From contig CM031563.1 of assembly GCA_018466975.1 (NCBI GenBank), positions 186,001-250,000 of the forward strand: 64,000 nucleotides of DNA, read 5' to 3'. The stretch's first letter is position 1; each line of letters starts with the position of its first letter. The translations under genes were made by a program, and so were the position numbers. This document shows positions 53,876 through 64,000 of the stretch, piece by piece. Under the pieces are notes generated by a model. The model saw only the letters and a program-made list of their open reading frames with translations. It did not search any database and had not been told where the DNA came from. This DNA comes from Sparassis latifolia (lineage: Eukaryota > Basidiomycota > Agaricomycetes > Polyporales > Sparassidaceae).

Positions 53876-55130
53876 TCTCTTCTTCCTTTTTTATACATTA
53901 CTTACTTCATGTTAAGCCTTCATTGCCCTTTCTTACTTCTTGCCATCACTGCAATAAAGAATCTCATTCACACCTGTTCTATTTTGTTCTGATCTGAAGC
54001 CAGTTGATGCCCAGCTTACAATTATGCTTAAACCTTCTCTTGGGCTCATGGAAGTTTTTCTTCAGGCAATCAATTCATAGTTTCCAATCCATTGGAGACT
54101 CTTTTGTTCAGCCATATTTCATCATTTCTAGATTTGAACATCTCAAGCACATCTTTCACATTTTGGTCTAACCTATCTGAGGATCTTAAGGATGAGCGGC
54201 TCTGTGGGCCTCCTGCAAATGATTTCCAGCACTTAATTTGAGTGACCTTAGGAACCTGTTCAAGCAGTGCTCATCTCAATGGTCAGTATTGGTTATGGAT
54301 CCTGCCCTCCATGCCCAAGCAATGAAACAGTGTACCTGAGCAGATCCATGTACCTCAATAATGTTACTGGAACATATTTATTCCCACACATGTTCCAATT
54401 GTTCTTGAACATTTTCACTTCATACTATAGGGCAACATGATAGAGCCATAGCTTGGACAAAACAATAGCTTTCCATCACTCCACCTTTGTAAATTGAGAT
54501 AGTTATGTAGCCGGCAGAAGTCCTCTTGCATTTGCACCTTTGGTCTGCGCGTTGGCTGTGAGCCATGTCCGAACAGTGTATTTGATCCACTTCTCTCAAG
54601 GGCATCACCGTTCAATGGAAATCTGCCAGTGAGATACTGCCTACCAAGGCGACATGTGTGGGTGCTGTAAACCAAGAACCTCCCAACGGTGTTAGCCCGG
54701 AGATGGTCGGAGATGGAGCGGACATTGCGACTTCCTGACCGGCGAAGTACACTTGGACGGGGATTGGTGGTGCACTGTTTTCTGTCATTCCGTGCAATGC
54801 GCACACAGCGCTGGGCCCTCGAGCGCCTAAGTCGTCGTTATCTCAGATTTGAGTTTGAGGCTTGAGGGGTTATTTGGTTAGATAAGATAGACGGAAGCAA
54901 AAATCGCCCTCGCCGAAACAAGTCCGAGGACTTGTAGTGATTGTGGCCCATCAGGACTGCATGATCGTTGATTGAGGAAGGCGTAAGAGCCAACCGTCAG
55001 TATCTTGCATGGTCGCCCCAAAATCACGTATGATTGGCCAAATGCTAGGAAGCTCGCAGAATATCGACATGATGTTAGTCGAAAGAAGACATGAGAAATT
55101 TACATGGTGTACCCCGGCAACTCACGTCAG

Positions 55131-55624
55131 TCAGCCTTCCAGAACCGTTCCATTCAATCGATGAACGTTACCATTACCGCACGGTGAGGTACCAGGAAAG
55201 GTTTCGTGCACGTTCGTAGACATTCCTGTGATGTCAGGGCAAGAACAAAGTGTAGGACCGAGGTTCGACGCCGCCCGCAGCAGAAGATAGATGTTCACGA
55301 GTGCGAGCGGAGCCCCAGAGGAGGACGCACTCGTGATGGACGGAACGCGCCAGACTACGATAGAGGGGAAACGATCGGCGTACCTGTTTAGATGCGGCCA
55401 GAGCAAGGACCCGAGTCGGAGCAGAGAGAGGGAGGACACAAAGACTGTCTGACTCTGCTCGAGCGGGGAGAGCGGCGTGAACGCCAGCTAAACATTCCCT
55501 TTGTCCTCGGAGGGGAATGGCGTCTTAAGTGTGAGTTAATTACCGCCCGCGTAATCAGAATGAGGATATGCTCTGGGATATTGGTACACGCCCTCCGACC
55601 TCGTCCGGGCTGCAGAGTTGACAT
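55131..55624 (-). CDS. weak hypothetical gene
   Basis: Possible two- or three-exon gene. ATG 55624 starts MSTLQPGRGRRACTNIPEHI ... LILITRA. A GTAATT donor near 55550 and a TTTAG acceptor near 55494 lead to LAFTPLSPLEQSQTVFVSSL, SLLRLGSLLWPHLN, then APLALVNIYLLLRAASNLGP, with a stop at 55131. Moderately hydrophobic. No family is recognised. The splice joint keeps the frame, which is the main support. It may be spurious or the relic of a membrane protein. Confidence 0.3.
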
Positions 55625-56062
55625 ATCGGGCTGGGAGCCGCAGTACGTGGTGACCGGACAGTACTTGCGCAGGCAGTCAGCGTGACGCATAGAAGCTTAC
55701 TCAGATAGAGTTTACAGTGTTATGGGAATGGCATGAACCCGGAAGTCTGCAGCAGGGAGAGGGCGTGTGGGTGACAGAAGGTGGGGTGGTAAGGGGGGGT
55801 ACATGGGAGCTGGCAGGAACTAAAAAATGATAGATGAGGAAGGGGCAGGGGTGGAACTTTGGGTGGAACATCAGTTGGGTTGATTGGTCGGCTACGTCGC
55901 GGGTCTATGAATGGATTTGGCGGGGATCCTAGCGATATAAGCCCGGGCCTCTCTCACCTATCCGAACTTTTTTGATCCCTTCCGTCCACCACCACCACCA
56001 CCACCACCACCGCACGCTCAATCCCTACCGTAATTCGTACTACCTTCTCCTAATTCACCAAA
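55625..56062 (+). promoter_or_regulatory. bZIP gene promoter and leader
   Basis: Spacer of 438 bp. It has a TATAA at 55936-55940 about 125 bp upstream of the bZIP ATG, and a pyrimidine-rich leader carrying a (CCA)n microsatellite at 55986-56011. A G-rich tract lies near 55780-55800. No upstream ATG is evident between the microsatellite and 56063. Confidence 0.5.
55986..56011. repeat. (CCA)n microsatellite in 5' leader
   Basis: Nearly nine CCA units directly upstream of the bZIP start codon, within the likely untranslated leader. Length is probably polymorphic between strains. Confidence 0.8.
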
Positions 56063-57826
56063 ATGTCTAGACACCTCCCGGTCCTCAACATGTCCGCCAT
56101 CATCTCCAGCGACGCGCCCCTGTCCTCCCCTCTCTCAGACTTTGCGCCCTGGGACCACCACTCGGTAGCCGACTCTTTCTCACTTACCCATTCCCACCAT
56201 ACCTTTCCCCCTTCGCCGCCCAGCTCCGGCACTGAGTCCCCCATACTCGCGTCCTGCATGCTCAAGACTCGCATGAGCCCGGAGGGCTGCGAGCCCGCGC
56301 TCTGTCTCCCCACTCACCAGGTCTTCAATGACTTCCCTACCGTGATGTACACCCCTTCTCCCGAAGGCTCGACCGTGTCCCTTCCTGCGGAACAACCGCA
56401 CCTCTCCATCTCCATCAACTCCAACGTCGTTCCATCGAAAAGACCATCAAGCACCGCCATGGCCTCCAGTAAGAAGGCGCGCGCCTGCGGCGAGCGCGTT
56501 ACGACGAGGGACTTTGTACCCCCCGACGTATCGGGCCTCAGCAAGCGCGAAGCACGCCTTGTGAAAAACCGTGCCGCCGCGTTTCTCAGCCGGCAGCGGA
56601 AGCGGGAAGAGTTCGAGAACATGGAGATGTATGTCCGTTCCCGAGGATACCATCCACTTTCACACGCGGCTCACTCCGTGCCCGTTTCTGCTCTGCAGTC
56701 GCGTTGCCGAACTCGAGCAGGAGAACGCGCGGTTACTGGCGCTCACCCAGAATGCGAGCATCTCAGAGCAGCAGGAAGACGTGCGCGGCGGGTTGCAGTC
56801 CGAAGTGGAACAGCTCCGGAACCAGTTGGCTGCTGTGCAGCAGCGTGAACGTGATCTTGCGGCGCAGTTCGAGTCGCACGAGGCGTCTCCACGTGCCTCT
56901 TCAGTGAAGATGGAGTCTTCAGAGCCTCAGCTCCCTGCACGCTCAGCGTCTGTGCAATCAGTTCATAAGGGTGAAAGATCCGGCGCCAGTCTTGGACTCA
57001 TGGTGAGACATCTGATTGCGGCGTTCAGAGCATATGCTGATTGGAGCTCATCAAGGTTCTGTTGTGTGCTCTGCCTACTCTGTTGTCTATGCCTAGAGTT
57101 TCCACCCTTCCCAGCGCGTTCACCTTTCCCCTCGCTGGTTCATCCTCACTTCCTCCCTCGAACCCATTCGAATTGCAGAACTATATGCCTGGCGATTACG
57201 ACTGGTTATCGGGTGTAAACACGGGCAGCTCGGTAATGGACGTAGACCTTGATTTCGACGACAAGGGGCGCGTCGCGACAATGGCTCCGACCCCCACCAT
57301 CTCGCCGGCCCGGAAATTAGAATTTGTGGACAATGACTCGGAGGCTCTCGGACTGAGCGGTTTGGACATCTCGTTTGACGCGTCCCCCACGGAAAATGGG
57401 AAGATTCGGGTTCGCATACACCCCCCAGCGTCCGCGCTTGCGGATTCTCCGGCTTTTTCTTCGGACTTGGAGGTTCAGGCCATGCTCGGCACTAGCGATT
57501 CGTCGTCTGCGTCTTCTTCAACGAGGCGTGATTCGAGCGAAGACCGCTTGGGTCCGTTCCTTGGTATCGGCACAGAGTACAGCACGGGTCTCGGTCGAAT
57601 GTCCTTGGATGGACAGGACGAACTTGGTCTGTCGTCACCGAGGAGGACGTTCTCGTCATTGTTTGACACCTCGGGGTCGAGCCTCGACTTTGAGTACGGC
57701 AGCAGTTCGAGCGGATTCTCGCGCGAAGGCTCGCCGGCGACGGGCCGACGGCGCGTACGGATCGCGCTGAAGAGCATGCCGAGCGCGGGGAGGGAGGGAG
57801 GGGAGTGGGAGGTAGAGGTGTGTTGA
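56063..57826 (+). CDS. bZIP transcription factor
   Basis: Nuclear DNA-binding regulator. ATG 56063 (MSRHLPVLNMSAIISSD) opens a Ser/Pro-rich region with acidic patches. A bZIP follows: basic region LSKREARLVKNRAAAFLSRQ with the NxxAAxxSR core, then after an intron at about 56628-56697 the zipper RVAELEQENARLLALT and a coiled coil EVEQLRNQLAAVQQRERDLA. A third exon (GT donor after GLGLM-type sequence near 57002, acceptor CATCAAG near 57053) begins with a hydrophobic segment VLLCALPTLLSM, then a long Ser/Asp-rich activation-type region. It ends GREGGEWEVEVC. A hydrophobic segment after a bZIP recalls ATF6/CREB3-type membrane-tethered factors, but this one is short. Target genes are unknown. Confidence 0.87.
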
Positions 57827-58605
57827 TCGGGTCTCTGACGGACGTTTCGCATGATCCTGCTGGTGTCTGGATCCGGATTTTTTTTGGCATGCAACTCTCG
57901 TGTCCTGTCGCTCCTTTGGAACCAACTACTCAATTATTGACCCGGGCGACGGTGGTAAGTGTACTATAATACATATGCCCCCCTCGTATGCCCGTATGTC
58001 TGCACTCTCGCTTGGTATGGCCTATTATGTCTGCATTCGCATCATGTCTTCGCATCTCCTCTTATACCCCGCATCCCCGATAGTTTGCTTACGGTCTCTG
58101 TATTGACACTTTACTTGTCTTTGTTAATCGCAAAAGTAGATAATACAGTTTCGGCACCCCATCTCAGGCACATATAGCAAAGTCAAGCCTGTCTGTAGAC
58201 TGCAGGAGAGCTTCGGAGCAACTACACTTTGGAAGCTGTCTTTCGGCGGTTACGGTAGTGATACAGACGCCCTGGCGGCCCGGTTTCACCGTCCATGCGA
58301 TAAAGGTCACGAGACCCATGCACGTGAATACAACTGGTATTACCCTATCCGGAAAGTCTCCATGAACTCAGAATTGCACCATCCGCAGCGAAAGGGAGAC
58401 ATCGCATGGGGACTATCATACACTGATAGGGGAGTAGCACGTACAACAACGATCTTCCTCAGTCTCCCAACCCAATACCATACAGAATATTAATAGAGGA
58501 ATGCAGTGCTCATCTACGTAGACGTGAGAGCAATGTCATCGTACACGCGCCAAAAAGACTTCTCCGTCTCTATAATTCTTTAAGGCTATCCATGATGTCC
58601 GTGCA
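57827..58605. other. convergent 3' intergenic region
   Basis: About 0.78 kb between the bZIP stop and the NMNAT stop. It should hold both 3' untranslated regions. No gene was seen; frames are short and compositionally random. Confidence 0.45.
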
Positions 58606-59524
58606 TCATGATGATGAGGACGATGCGAGCGCGACGTTTCCTTTGTCGCTCGACCCGGCCTCGCGTTCCTTGCCCTTCTCCTTCTCCCGCTCAGCGGCGG
58701 AGGAGCCATCGTCGGTATATAGCCCGTGCTGCTCGATGTAGTCTACGACGGGTATTGGCAGCAGGTAGCGCACGGAAAGGCCGCGCCGCAGGAAGAGGCG
58801 AACTTTAGTCGAGGAGACGTCGTTCTGGATGAGCTGATGGATGAGGTGGATGTTGTGCCGCCAACGCGAGAGGCTATCGATCGCCTGGTCCATGTCCGAG
58901 CCCGCGCGCTCGATGATGAACACGCCGTACCGGCCGAGGATGTGGTCGAGATCGGCGTCCGACCACACGCCCGGCTCGCTCATCGTCGCGATGAGGTCCG
59001 AGCCCGCGAGGAGCATCACGCTCACGGGCTTGTGCACGCCGTCTGCGGTCGTGACCCCGCCCTGCTTGGTGTTTATCTCGTAGTCAAAGTGGTCGAGCAC
59101 GACCGCGGTGCGCTGGTAGGACTGAAAGGCCTCCCATGGGTCGACCATGAGCCAGGAGGAGGTCTGCTCCGCTGCAAGCGTGCACATATTTACTCTGCGG
59201 GGGTCGTCTGACGATCAGCGTCTAGTGTGATAGTGTGCAGAGGAGCACATACCGGTGATATGCACTAAGGAGGCCAGGCTTTTTGTACATGTCGCTGACG
59301 GGACTGAGGTAGCCACCCACGATCTCGTAATCAGTGTTTTGTCGGATGTAGTCCATGGCCATTTCGAACATGCGCAGGTGGAGGTAGGTTACGGGGCTGA
59401 AGGAGCCGCACGCGACCAGGACGATTGGCTGCTTGTCTGGATTGCGCAAGACGCGGTGCAGACGATGAGTGGGGAACTGGTAATTTGGGGGGTCGGTGAA
59501 CGACGAAGGAGAGTCTGTCGCCAT
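58606..59524 (-). CDS. NMA1: nicotinamide/nicotinate mononucleotide adenylyltransferase
   Basis: Forms NAD+ or deamido-NAD+ from (nicotinate) mononucleotide and ATP; a core NAD biosynthesis enzyme. Exon 1 runs from ATG 59524 to about 59250; exon 2 starts near 59193. The nucleotidyltransferase motif GSFSPVTYLHLRMFEMA is present, as is the EIVGGYLSPVSDMYKKPGL segment of eukaryotic NMNATs. SSWLMVDPWEAFQ, LLAGSDLIATM and the ATP motif VSSTKVRLFLRRGLSVRYLL follow, then PVVDYIEQHGLY. The final 35 residues are a charged disordered tail. About 290 aa, normal length. In the usual GxFxPxHxGH pattern this family shows T-Y-L-H, as seen here. The gene converges with the bZIP gene. Confidence 0.92.
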
Positions 59525-60049
59525 GTCTGCGGCTGCGAGGGAGAAAAGGAAGGAAGGGGGGGAAGTGCAGTCCGGTGAAATTGGACGAGACTATAATTGC
59601 GGATGACCGGGTCCTGGTCATCCCTTCCCACGCTGCGATTTGGTAGTCTGGCGGTGTGTGCGGCCCCGAGCGGCTTGGTGAGTGTCTTGGTCATCGCTCC
59701 CAGTCCTCCCGACCGTCGAGCTCGACGTCGTACGGGTGGCTGAGCTGAGGAGAGCGACGATGATCATCGGGCTTCGTTTTACGTCTCTCATGCCTGATCT
59801 CCCGCATCTGATTGGCTCCTGCCCAAACATCTATCGGTCTTCGACTCGCGTCCAGATCACAATATTGCAATTGCAGTGACCGTTATACGGAGTGGACTCA
59901 GGCTGGCAGCACAAATTAAATATTCTGCATAACATACTGTTACCCGCGAGAGTCCAATTCTGGTATTTCTACAAATATCACACTGCTGCTCTACATGCGT
60001 CTGATATCAATCATGCATTCTATCTGTTCATGGAAGTGCCACGGCCATC
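59525..60049. other. intergenic, NMNAT promoter side
   Basis: About 0.5 kb between the NMNAT start and the stop of the deacetylase gene. It contains the NMNAT promoter, with a possible CT-rich leader near 59540-59580. No gene was seen. Confidence 0.45.
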
Positions 60050-62094
60050 CTAATTCTTCTTCCAAGCTTCCTGACCCTTGACCCATGTGCTCAACACGTT
60101 GCCCTTGCGATCCAACACGACGAGGTCGGCGTCCGCACCGGGGCGCAGCGTGCCCTTCTTGTTCTCGAGACCCAGACATCTGCGAAGATATGAGCACAGC
60201 GCAGCCAAAATTTGCACCCCGAGACTTACTTCGCGGGGTTGTATGTGACACATTTGATAGCTTCGCCCAGCGAACTGCCCGTGAACCGCGAGAAGTTCCG
60301 GACGCACTTGTCAAGCGTGACCACACTGGCGCAGACGCCGGGTCAGCTGGCCCGATACGATGCAGCGCGTGAGATGCGCAGCTCACCTGCCTGCAAGCGT
60401 GTCTGTCCCTTCCAAGTACAGCTTGTCACCCTCCTTCACGAAGCGCTTTCCATCGCGCCATTCGTGGACGCCATCTTTCAGATGCGGGTCGAGAATCTTC
60501 ATGGCTGAGGAAACATGTCAGACTTGGCGCTTCACAAGTTACCACATTCATACCATCCGTGATTAAGATGCAGCCTTCGGGGAAGGTGGAATGTGCGAGC
60601 TGCAGTGCGAATTAGCACCATACATGTCGCAATCGAGCTTCATGGAACGTACCCGAACAGAATTAGGATGAGAGTGGATACCATCGACGATCAGCTCATA
60701 GAACGGCCTCTCGAACGCAAGGTCGGTGACTTTCCCCTTCACAAGGTGCAAATCCGTCTCGGTGTGATTATGGACGACAGGTGTCTCCGGGGGTGTCTCG
60801 GTGTCGTCGAACGCTTCTGAGGCGGCCTTGGGGCCCTCGTGAAGCGCGTTGGAGAGGGCGACATGCTTCAACAACGACTCAGTACGCTGGAGGGGCGAAT
60901 TCCTCGCCCTCTTCACAGCGGAACCCGGGTACGAAATGTGCGGAGACGCTGCCAGAAGCCCGATGATTGAGGGGTCACGGTGGTGCAGCTGCGGCATGGC
61001 GTTGAAAAGGTGTGTAATGAGGCGTGCACCTGACCGCACGGCTTCTGTCGCGACGTCAGTAGTTGCAGTACTGCAAAACGGCAGCCACAATCAGTATGCT
61101 CAGAGTATTCCAGGAAGCGTGGCGTACCTGTGTCCGATGGAGAAAATCACACCCCGCTTCACCACTTCTTCCATGGCAGGAATGACGCCCGCGATTTCTG
61201 GAGCGGCCGTGATAATGCGCACGCCGATGCTATCGGAAGAGCCTTCTCCGGTCATGAGCCAGTCTTCCTTGTCGGCGAGGTTATCTGCGCCATAGACGTC
61301 CTCGAATGACTTCAGTTCCTCCGATGCAGCCATCAGGAATTGGGGGGCATGGGCACCGCGCTTCGCGAGCTGGATGAAGGGCCCTTCTGCATGCCATCCA
61401 AGGAGGGTCGCGCATTTCGAAGCGGTAAACGGACGTAGAAGCTGCAGGATCTTGGGATAAAGTGACTTCTCTTGCGTCTAAATGCGGGACAAAATGAGTC
61501 TCAAAAGATGGTACAGAAACATTGAGGTGCTTACGATAATTGTGGGAACCAAACTGTGAAGCGTTCAAATCCAATTTTGCTGGAGGAAAGTACTCGGTAA
61601 TACGCACGAAGTGACACCAGTCTCGACAATTTTCTCGGCAACCGTCCTCATCCCTTGACGGTAGGCGTCGTCATCTCCTTCGTAGACTGAGAAATCGAAT
61701 CCATAAGCTCCATTGATCTGAATGTCCATGAAACCAGGACTACGACATAAAGCATGTCAGTTTTAACAGGGACGATGGCGAGTGACATCAACAGGCAGCC
61801 TTCTATTCCAGGCACTGCGACCAAGCATCATTCAGAGCCAACGCACCTCAGGATGTTTCCGCCAAGGTCAATTATTCTGTCCGGTCTTTCCTTGCGGAGG
61901 AAGAACGTACGCTAACACCACCAGATTACTTTAAAGAACTCCATTACATGAACTAAAGTCAAGTTCAAACTCACCTGTGCATCGAGAATCACACCGCGGC
62001 GCTCGTCAATCCACAAATCTTTCTCTTCCAAGCTGCCATCTTCGTGGGGCAGCAGACAATTGGTGAAACAGATCAAGCCGTTGGGAGCAGACAT
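60050..62094 (-). CDS. N-acetylglucosamine-6-phosphate deacetylase
   Basis: Amidohydrolase-superfamily enzyme converting GlcNAc-6-phosphate to GlcN-6-phosphate plus acetate in chitin/GlcNAc use. ATG 62094 ([20 protein letters not shown]) leads through many short exons. Key pieces are [51 protein letters not shown] (HAEGPF metal motif), [38 protein letters not shown] (joined over the intron near 61127), [36 protein letters not shown] and [15 protein letters not shown]. The gene ends [20 protein letters not shown] ... EAWKKN. An insert of about 70 residues rich in Thr/Glu ([20 protein letters not shown]) sits before the VDGIH motif. No damage seen. It shares a 428 bp divergent promoter with the gene at 62523. 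Confidence 0.9.
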
Positions 62095-62522
62095 GTTGGT
62101 GGAAATGGTAGGAGGGAGAAACGCAGAATCTGGTGGTTACGACGCTCGCAAGGGTGCCTCTTCGAATTCCAGACATGATCGAAAAACATATGATGAGCAT
62201 ATGGACGAGGCTTACGCCGATAACTCTATCGTGCCATCGACTGATCTGGGACACAGGGTGCGAACATTGGTCGAGAAATCGATCCGGACTTGCATCCATA
62301 GGCCTCGCACGAGCGAGTGGCAGGTTAGAGTTCCTCAGCTGGATCACAGGCAATGATTCGCTGGAGAGCACTCGAGCAGACACGATCCCTTTGAACTGAG
62401 GCGAGATAAGATAAGATCTTTTTTATCGCTGAATGGGGTCCAAAATAGGAAAGTAGGATTGCACGCGTCACGTCACGGTCTCAAACTGACAACACCGTTT
62501 TACATTGCCTTTAGCACTCGCC
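62095..62522. promoter_or_regulatory. divergent promoter region, deacetylase/NFKBIL1-like
   Basis: Spacer of 428 bp between divergent genes. It includes GATAAGATAAGATC near 62404, a pair of GATA-type sites, and CACGCGTCACGTCACGG near 62463. No other structure was recognised. Control of the GlcNAc gene by GATA factors would be plausible but is inference. Confidence 0.35.
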
Positions 62523-63640
62523 ATGCCTTCGAGCAAGCTACACCTGAAGCCGACGCCAGCAGAAGAAGCAGAACATGAGTGGCGAAAGGCTCAGAAAGCG
62601 GCACGGAGGGCAGCGAAGAAGAGGCGTCCTAACGAATACCCCAGCGACGAGGATGGCCGGGCGAAACGGCGGCGAGCAGATTCCTCTCATTCGCATACCG
62701 GGACCACACACAAACAAGCACACGACGAGTATGGTTTTGACACCGAAGAAGAGTACGGTCCCCCTCCACCCCCTTCTGTTTCCTCCAGCCACCGCGCGCG
62801 CAAGCCGGATTACGACCACATCTACGCGCAGATGCAGGAGGAGCGCTTCCGGGAGAAGATGTGGGGGGCATTGGAAGATGACGAGCGCTTGGACGCGGTC
62901 GAGTCGCGCTTAAACGCGTATGCGCATGTACCCAGGAGGTGGCGAGGCGGAGGCATGGACCGGATGGATGACGACGCAGACATAAACCCACAGATGATGG
63001 AGGATGAGGACTACGCGGAGTGGATCAGGGCGGGGATGTGGAGGTACGTATGCCGGATTGGCAAAGCATTCATCGACCTGATGGTGATTGTTCAATAACT
63101 AGGAAACAGCATGCTGCAGACCATGCAGAACAAACTCGCAAGGAGGCCGAGAAGGCTGCTCGTCGAGCATATGAAGAGGCTATCAGAGAAGAAACTTCTA
63201 GGCTGGAGAAGGCAGCGGAAGAAGACAGAATGCGACGGAAGAGAGGTAGAGACCGCAAGCGCGAGGCAGAGGCGAGGGAGCAGTACAATGCTCAGTGGAA
63301 AAAGCTGCTTGAAGCGGGTGAACCACTGCACCAGCAAATCGGGTTCTCGGACGTTCCGTGGCCCGTCATGAAGACAGGAGACGCGATGTCTGTTGCAGAC
63401 CTGTCACTGCAGGCAATTTCGACGTTCTTGGTACCCGCTGAAGGGCGTGACCAAGAAGTAGATGCCGAAACTGTCAAGAGACGCAAGGACAGGCTTCGTG
63501 AGACCATGCTACGTTTTCATCCGGACAAATTCGAGGGTCGGATAATGGTACGAGTGCGAGAAGCGGATAGAGAGAAGGTCAGAGAGGCTGTTGGAGTGGT
63601 TGTGCGAATTGTCAGCGAGTTGATGGGTGGGGGAAAGTGA
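62523..63640 (+). CDS. NFKBIL1-like (IkappaB-like) protein
   Basis: Two exons, 62523 to about 63043 and about 63105 to 63640. ATG 62523 (MPSSKLHLKPTPAEEAEHEW) is chosen over an upstream in-frame ATG. The N-terminus is basic with an NLS-like RRAAKKRRP. The middle is a charged coiled coil (HAEQTRKEAEKAARRAYEEA ... RMRRKRGRDRKREAEAREQY). The end is QIGFSDVPWPVM, then LRETMLRFHPDKFEGRIMVR and EKVREAVGVVVRIVSELM. This coiled coil plus 'PWP' plus J-like 'HPDKF' tail is the arrangement in animal NFKBIL1, which has been linked to mRNA processing. The fungal role is unknown. No ankyrin repeats are seen. Confidence 0.65.
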
Positions 63641-64000
63641 AACCTACGAAGGTGTATTTTGCTCAGTTCGGACTTCAGCTACTGATGTAGCTCGTATTCA
63701 TAGATTACGGATATCCTTCATCGATCATAGTATGTACATGTACATTGTACAATGTACAAGAACACATTCTCTGCAGTTCCATCCGTGCATGCTCAGCAAC
63801 CTTCCGTGACTACGTAGTACAGGTACGAAATGTTCTCCGGATCACGACAATGTCTCGGTTGCACGACTCTCGCGGTTGTACAGCACCTGAACAACTGCGC
63901 GTTGTCGTATACCCGATGACATGTTCGGATCCAGTCCCGTCCGTTATGTGATTACCGAAAGTTTTGGTGTCTGACCACCAGCACGAACAGTCTTCATATA
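63641..64000. other. 3' flank, no gene seen
   Basis: Right edge of the window downstream of the NFKBIL1-like gene. It contains short palindromic TGTACATGTACATTGTACAATGTACA sequence at about 63733-63758. No coding signal was recognised. Confidence 0.4.

Larger units (their letters stand above)
49803..55130. other. gene-poor, AT-rich, repeat-laden region
   Basis: About 5.3 kb without a convincing gene. Frames of up to 150 codons exist, but they coincide with repeats, lack conserved motifs and do not splice together. It contains the MITE-like elements at 50512-50720 and 53146-53866, an inverted-repeat pair around 50400 and 51230, dispersed CCCCGAAA motifs (50110-51250) and a short tandem repeat at 52101-52152. 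The composition is more AT-rich than the flanks from about 50.5 kb on. It reads as a nest of old transposon debris between the membrane-protein gene and the bZIP locus. No transposase or reverse transcriptase motifs were seen. Confidence 0.55.

Noticed and set aside
1..64000. tRNA, rRNA, CRISPR or autonomous transposon genes
   Set aside because: A read for tRNA B-box-like GGTTCRANYCC context, rRNA-like blocks, regular spacer arrays and transposase/reverse-transcriptase motifs found nothing convincing. A tRNAscan-SE or Infernal run would be decisive.

Overview
The window is nuclear DNA of a filamentous basidiomycete, most likely an Agaricomycete. Nearly every gene is split by many 45-70 bp GT-AG introns, intergenic spacers are short, and the recognisable proteins (SulP sulfate permease, GH31 glucosidase II, proteinase K-like subtilase, Swr1, pol mu/TdT-like polymerase X, PKA catalytic subunit) read like agaricomycete orthologues. 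The species cannot be named from the sequence alone. All gene models were assembled by eye from exon-sized reading frames and splice signals.

0-15 kb: a PKA catalytic subunit (minus) diverges from an ArsB-like anion transporter (plus). Next are the large SWR1 chromatin-remodelling ATPase (minus), a small membrane protein resembling Cox14, an acylphosphatase, an approximately 0.55 kb non-autonomous repeat element with inverted ends, and a secreted subtilisin-like protease (minus).

15-36.9 kb: a SulP sulfate permease (plus), a C-terminally membrane-anchored unknown (minus), a LYR-motif mitochondrial protein (minus), a small unknown (plus), a long disordered unknown (minus), a protein with a probable Sld7 C-terminal domain (plus; replication initiation) preceded by a perfect double-MCB palindrome, two tandem kynurenine-formamidase-like cyclases (plus), an alpha/beta hydrolase (minus), glucosidase II alpha (plus) and a putative mitochondrial protein (minus).

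36.9-42.5 kb is a patch of gene decay. An F-box gene carries one in-frame TGA. A major facilitator transporter gene (minus) has several frameshifts and a nonsense codon, and is split by about 0.7 kb of foreign sequence made of scrambled pieces of a WD40 protein gene. A further coding-like relic lies upstream.

42.5-49.8 kb: glutaryl-CoA dehydrogenase (plus, with two probable GC-AG introns), a family X DNA polymerase with the GW motif of pol mu/TdT (minus), and a type II membrane protein of unknown function (minus).

49.8-55.1 kb holds no convincing gene. It is AT-rich and repetitive, with a 209 bp MITE-like element, an approximately 0.72 kb hAT-like MITE with a 9 bp flanking duplication, a larger inverted repeat, a dispersed CCCCGAAA motif and a short tandem repeat.

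55.1-64 kb: a weak hypothetical gene (minus), a bZIP transcription factor (plus), NMN adenylyltransferase (minus), N-acetylglucosamine-6-phosphate deacetylase (minus) and an NFKBIL1-like protein (plus).

No biosynthetic cluster, CRISPR array, tRNA or rRNA was found. I found no clearly novel multi-gene system. The most unusual features are the scrambled WD40 insertion in a dead transporter gene, the set of small non-autonomous transposons, and the MCB palindrome in front of the SLD7-like gene.
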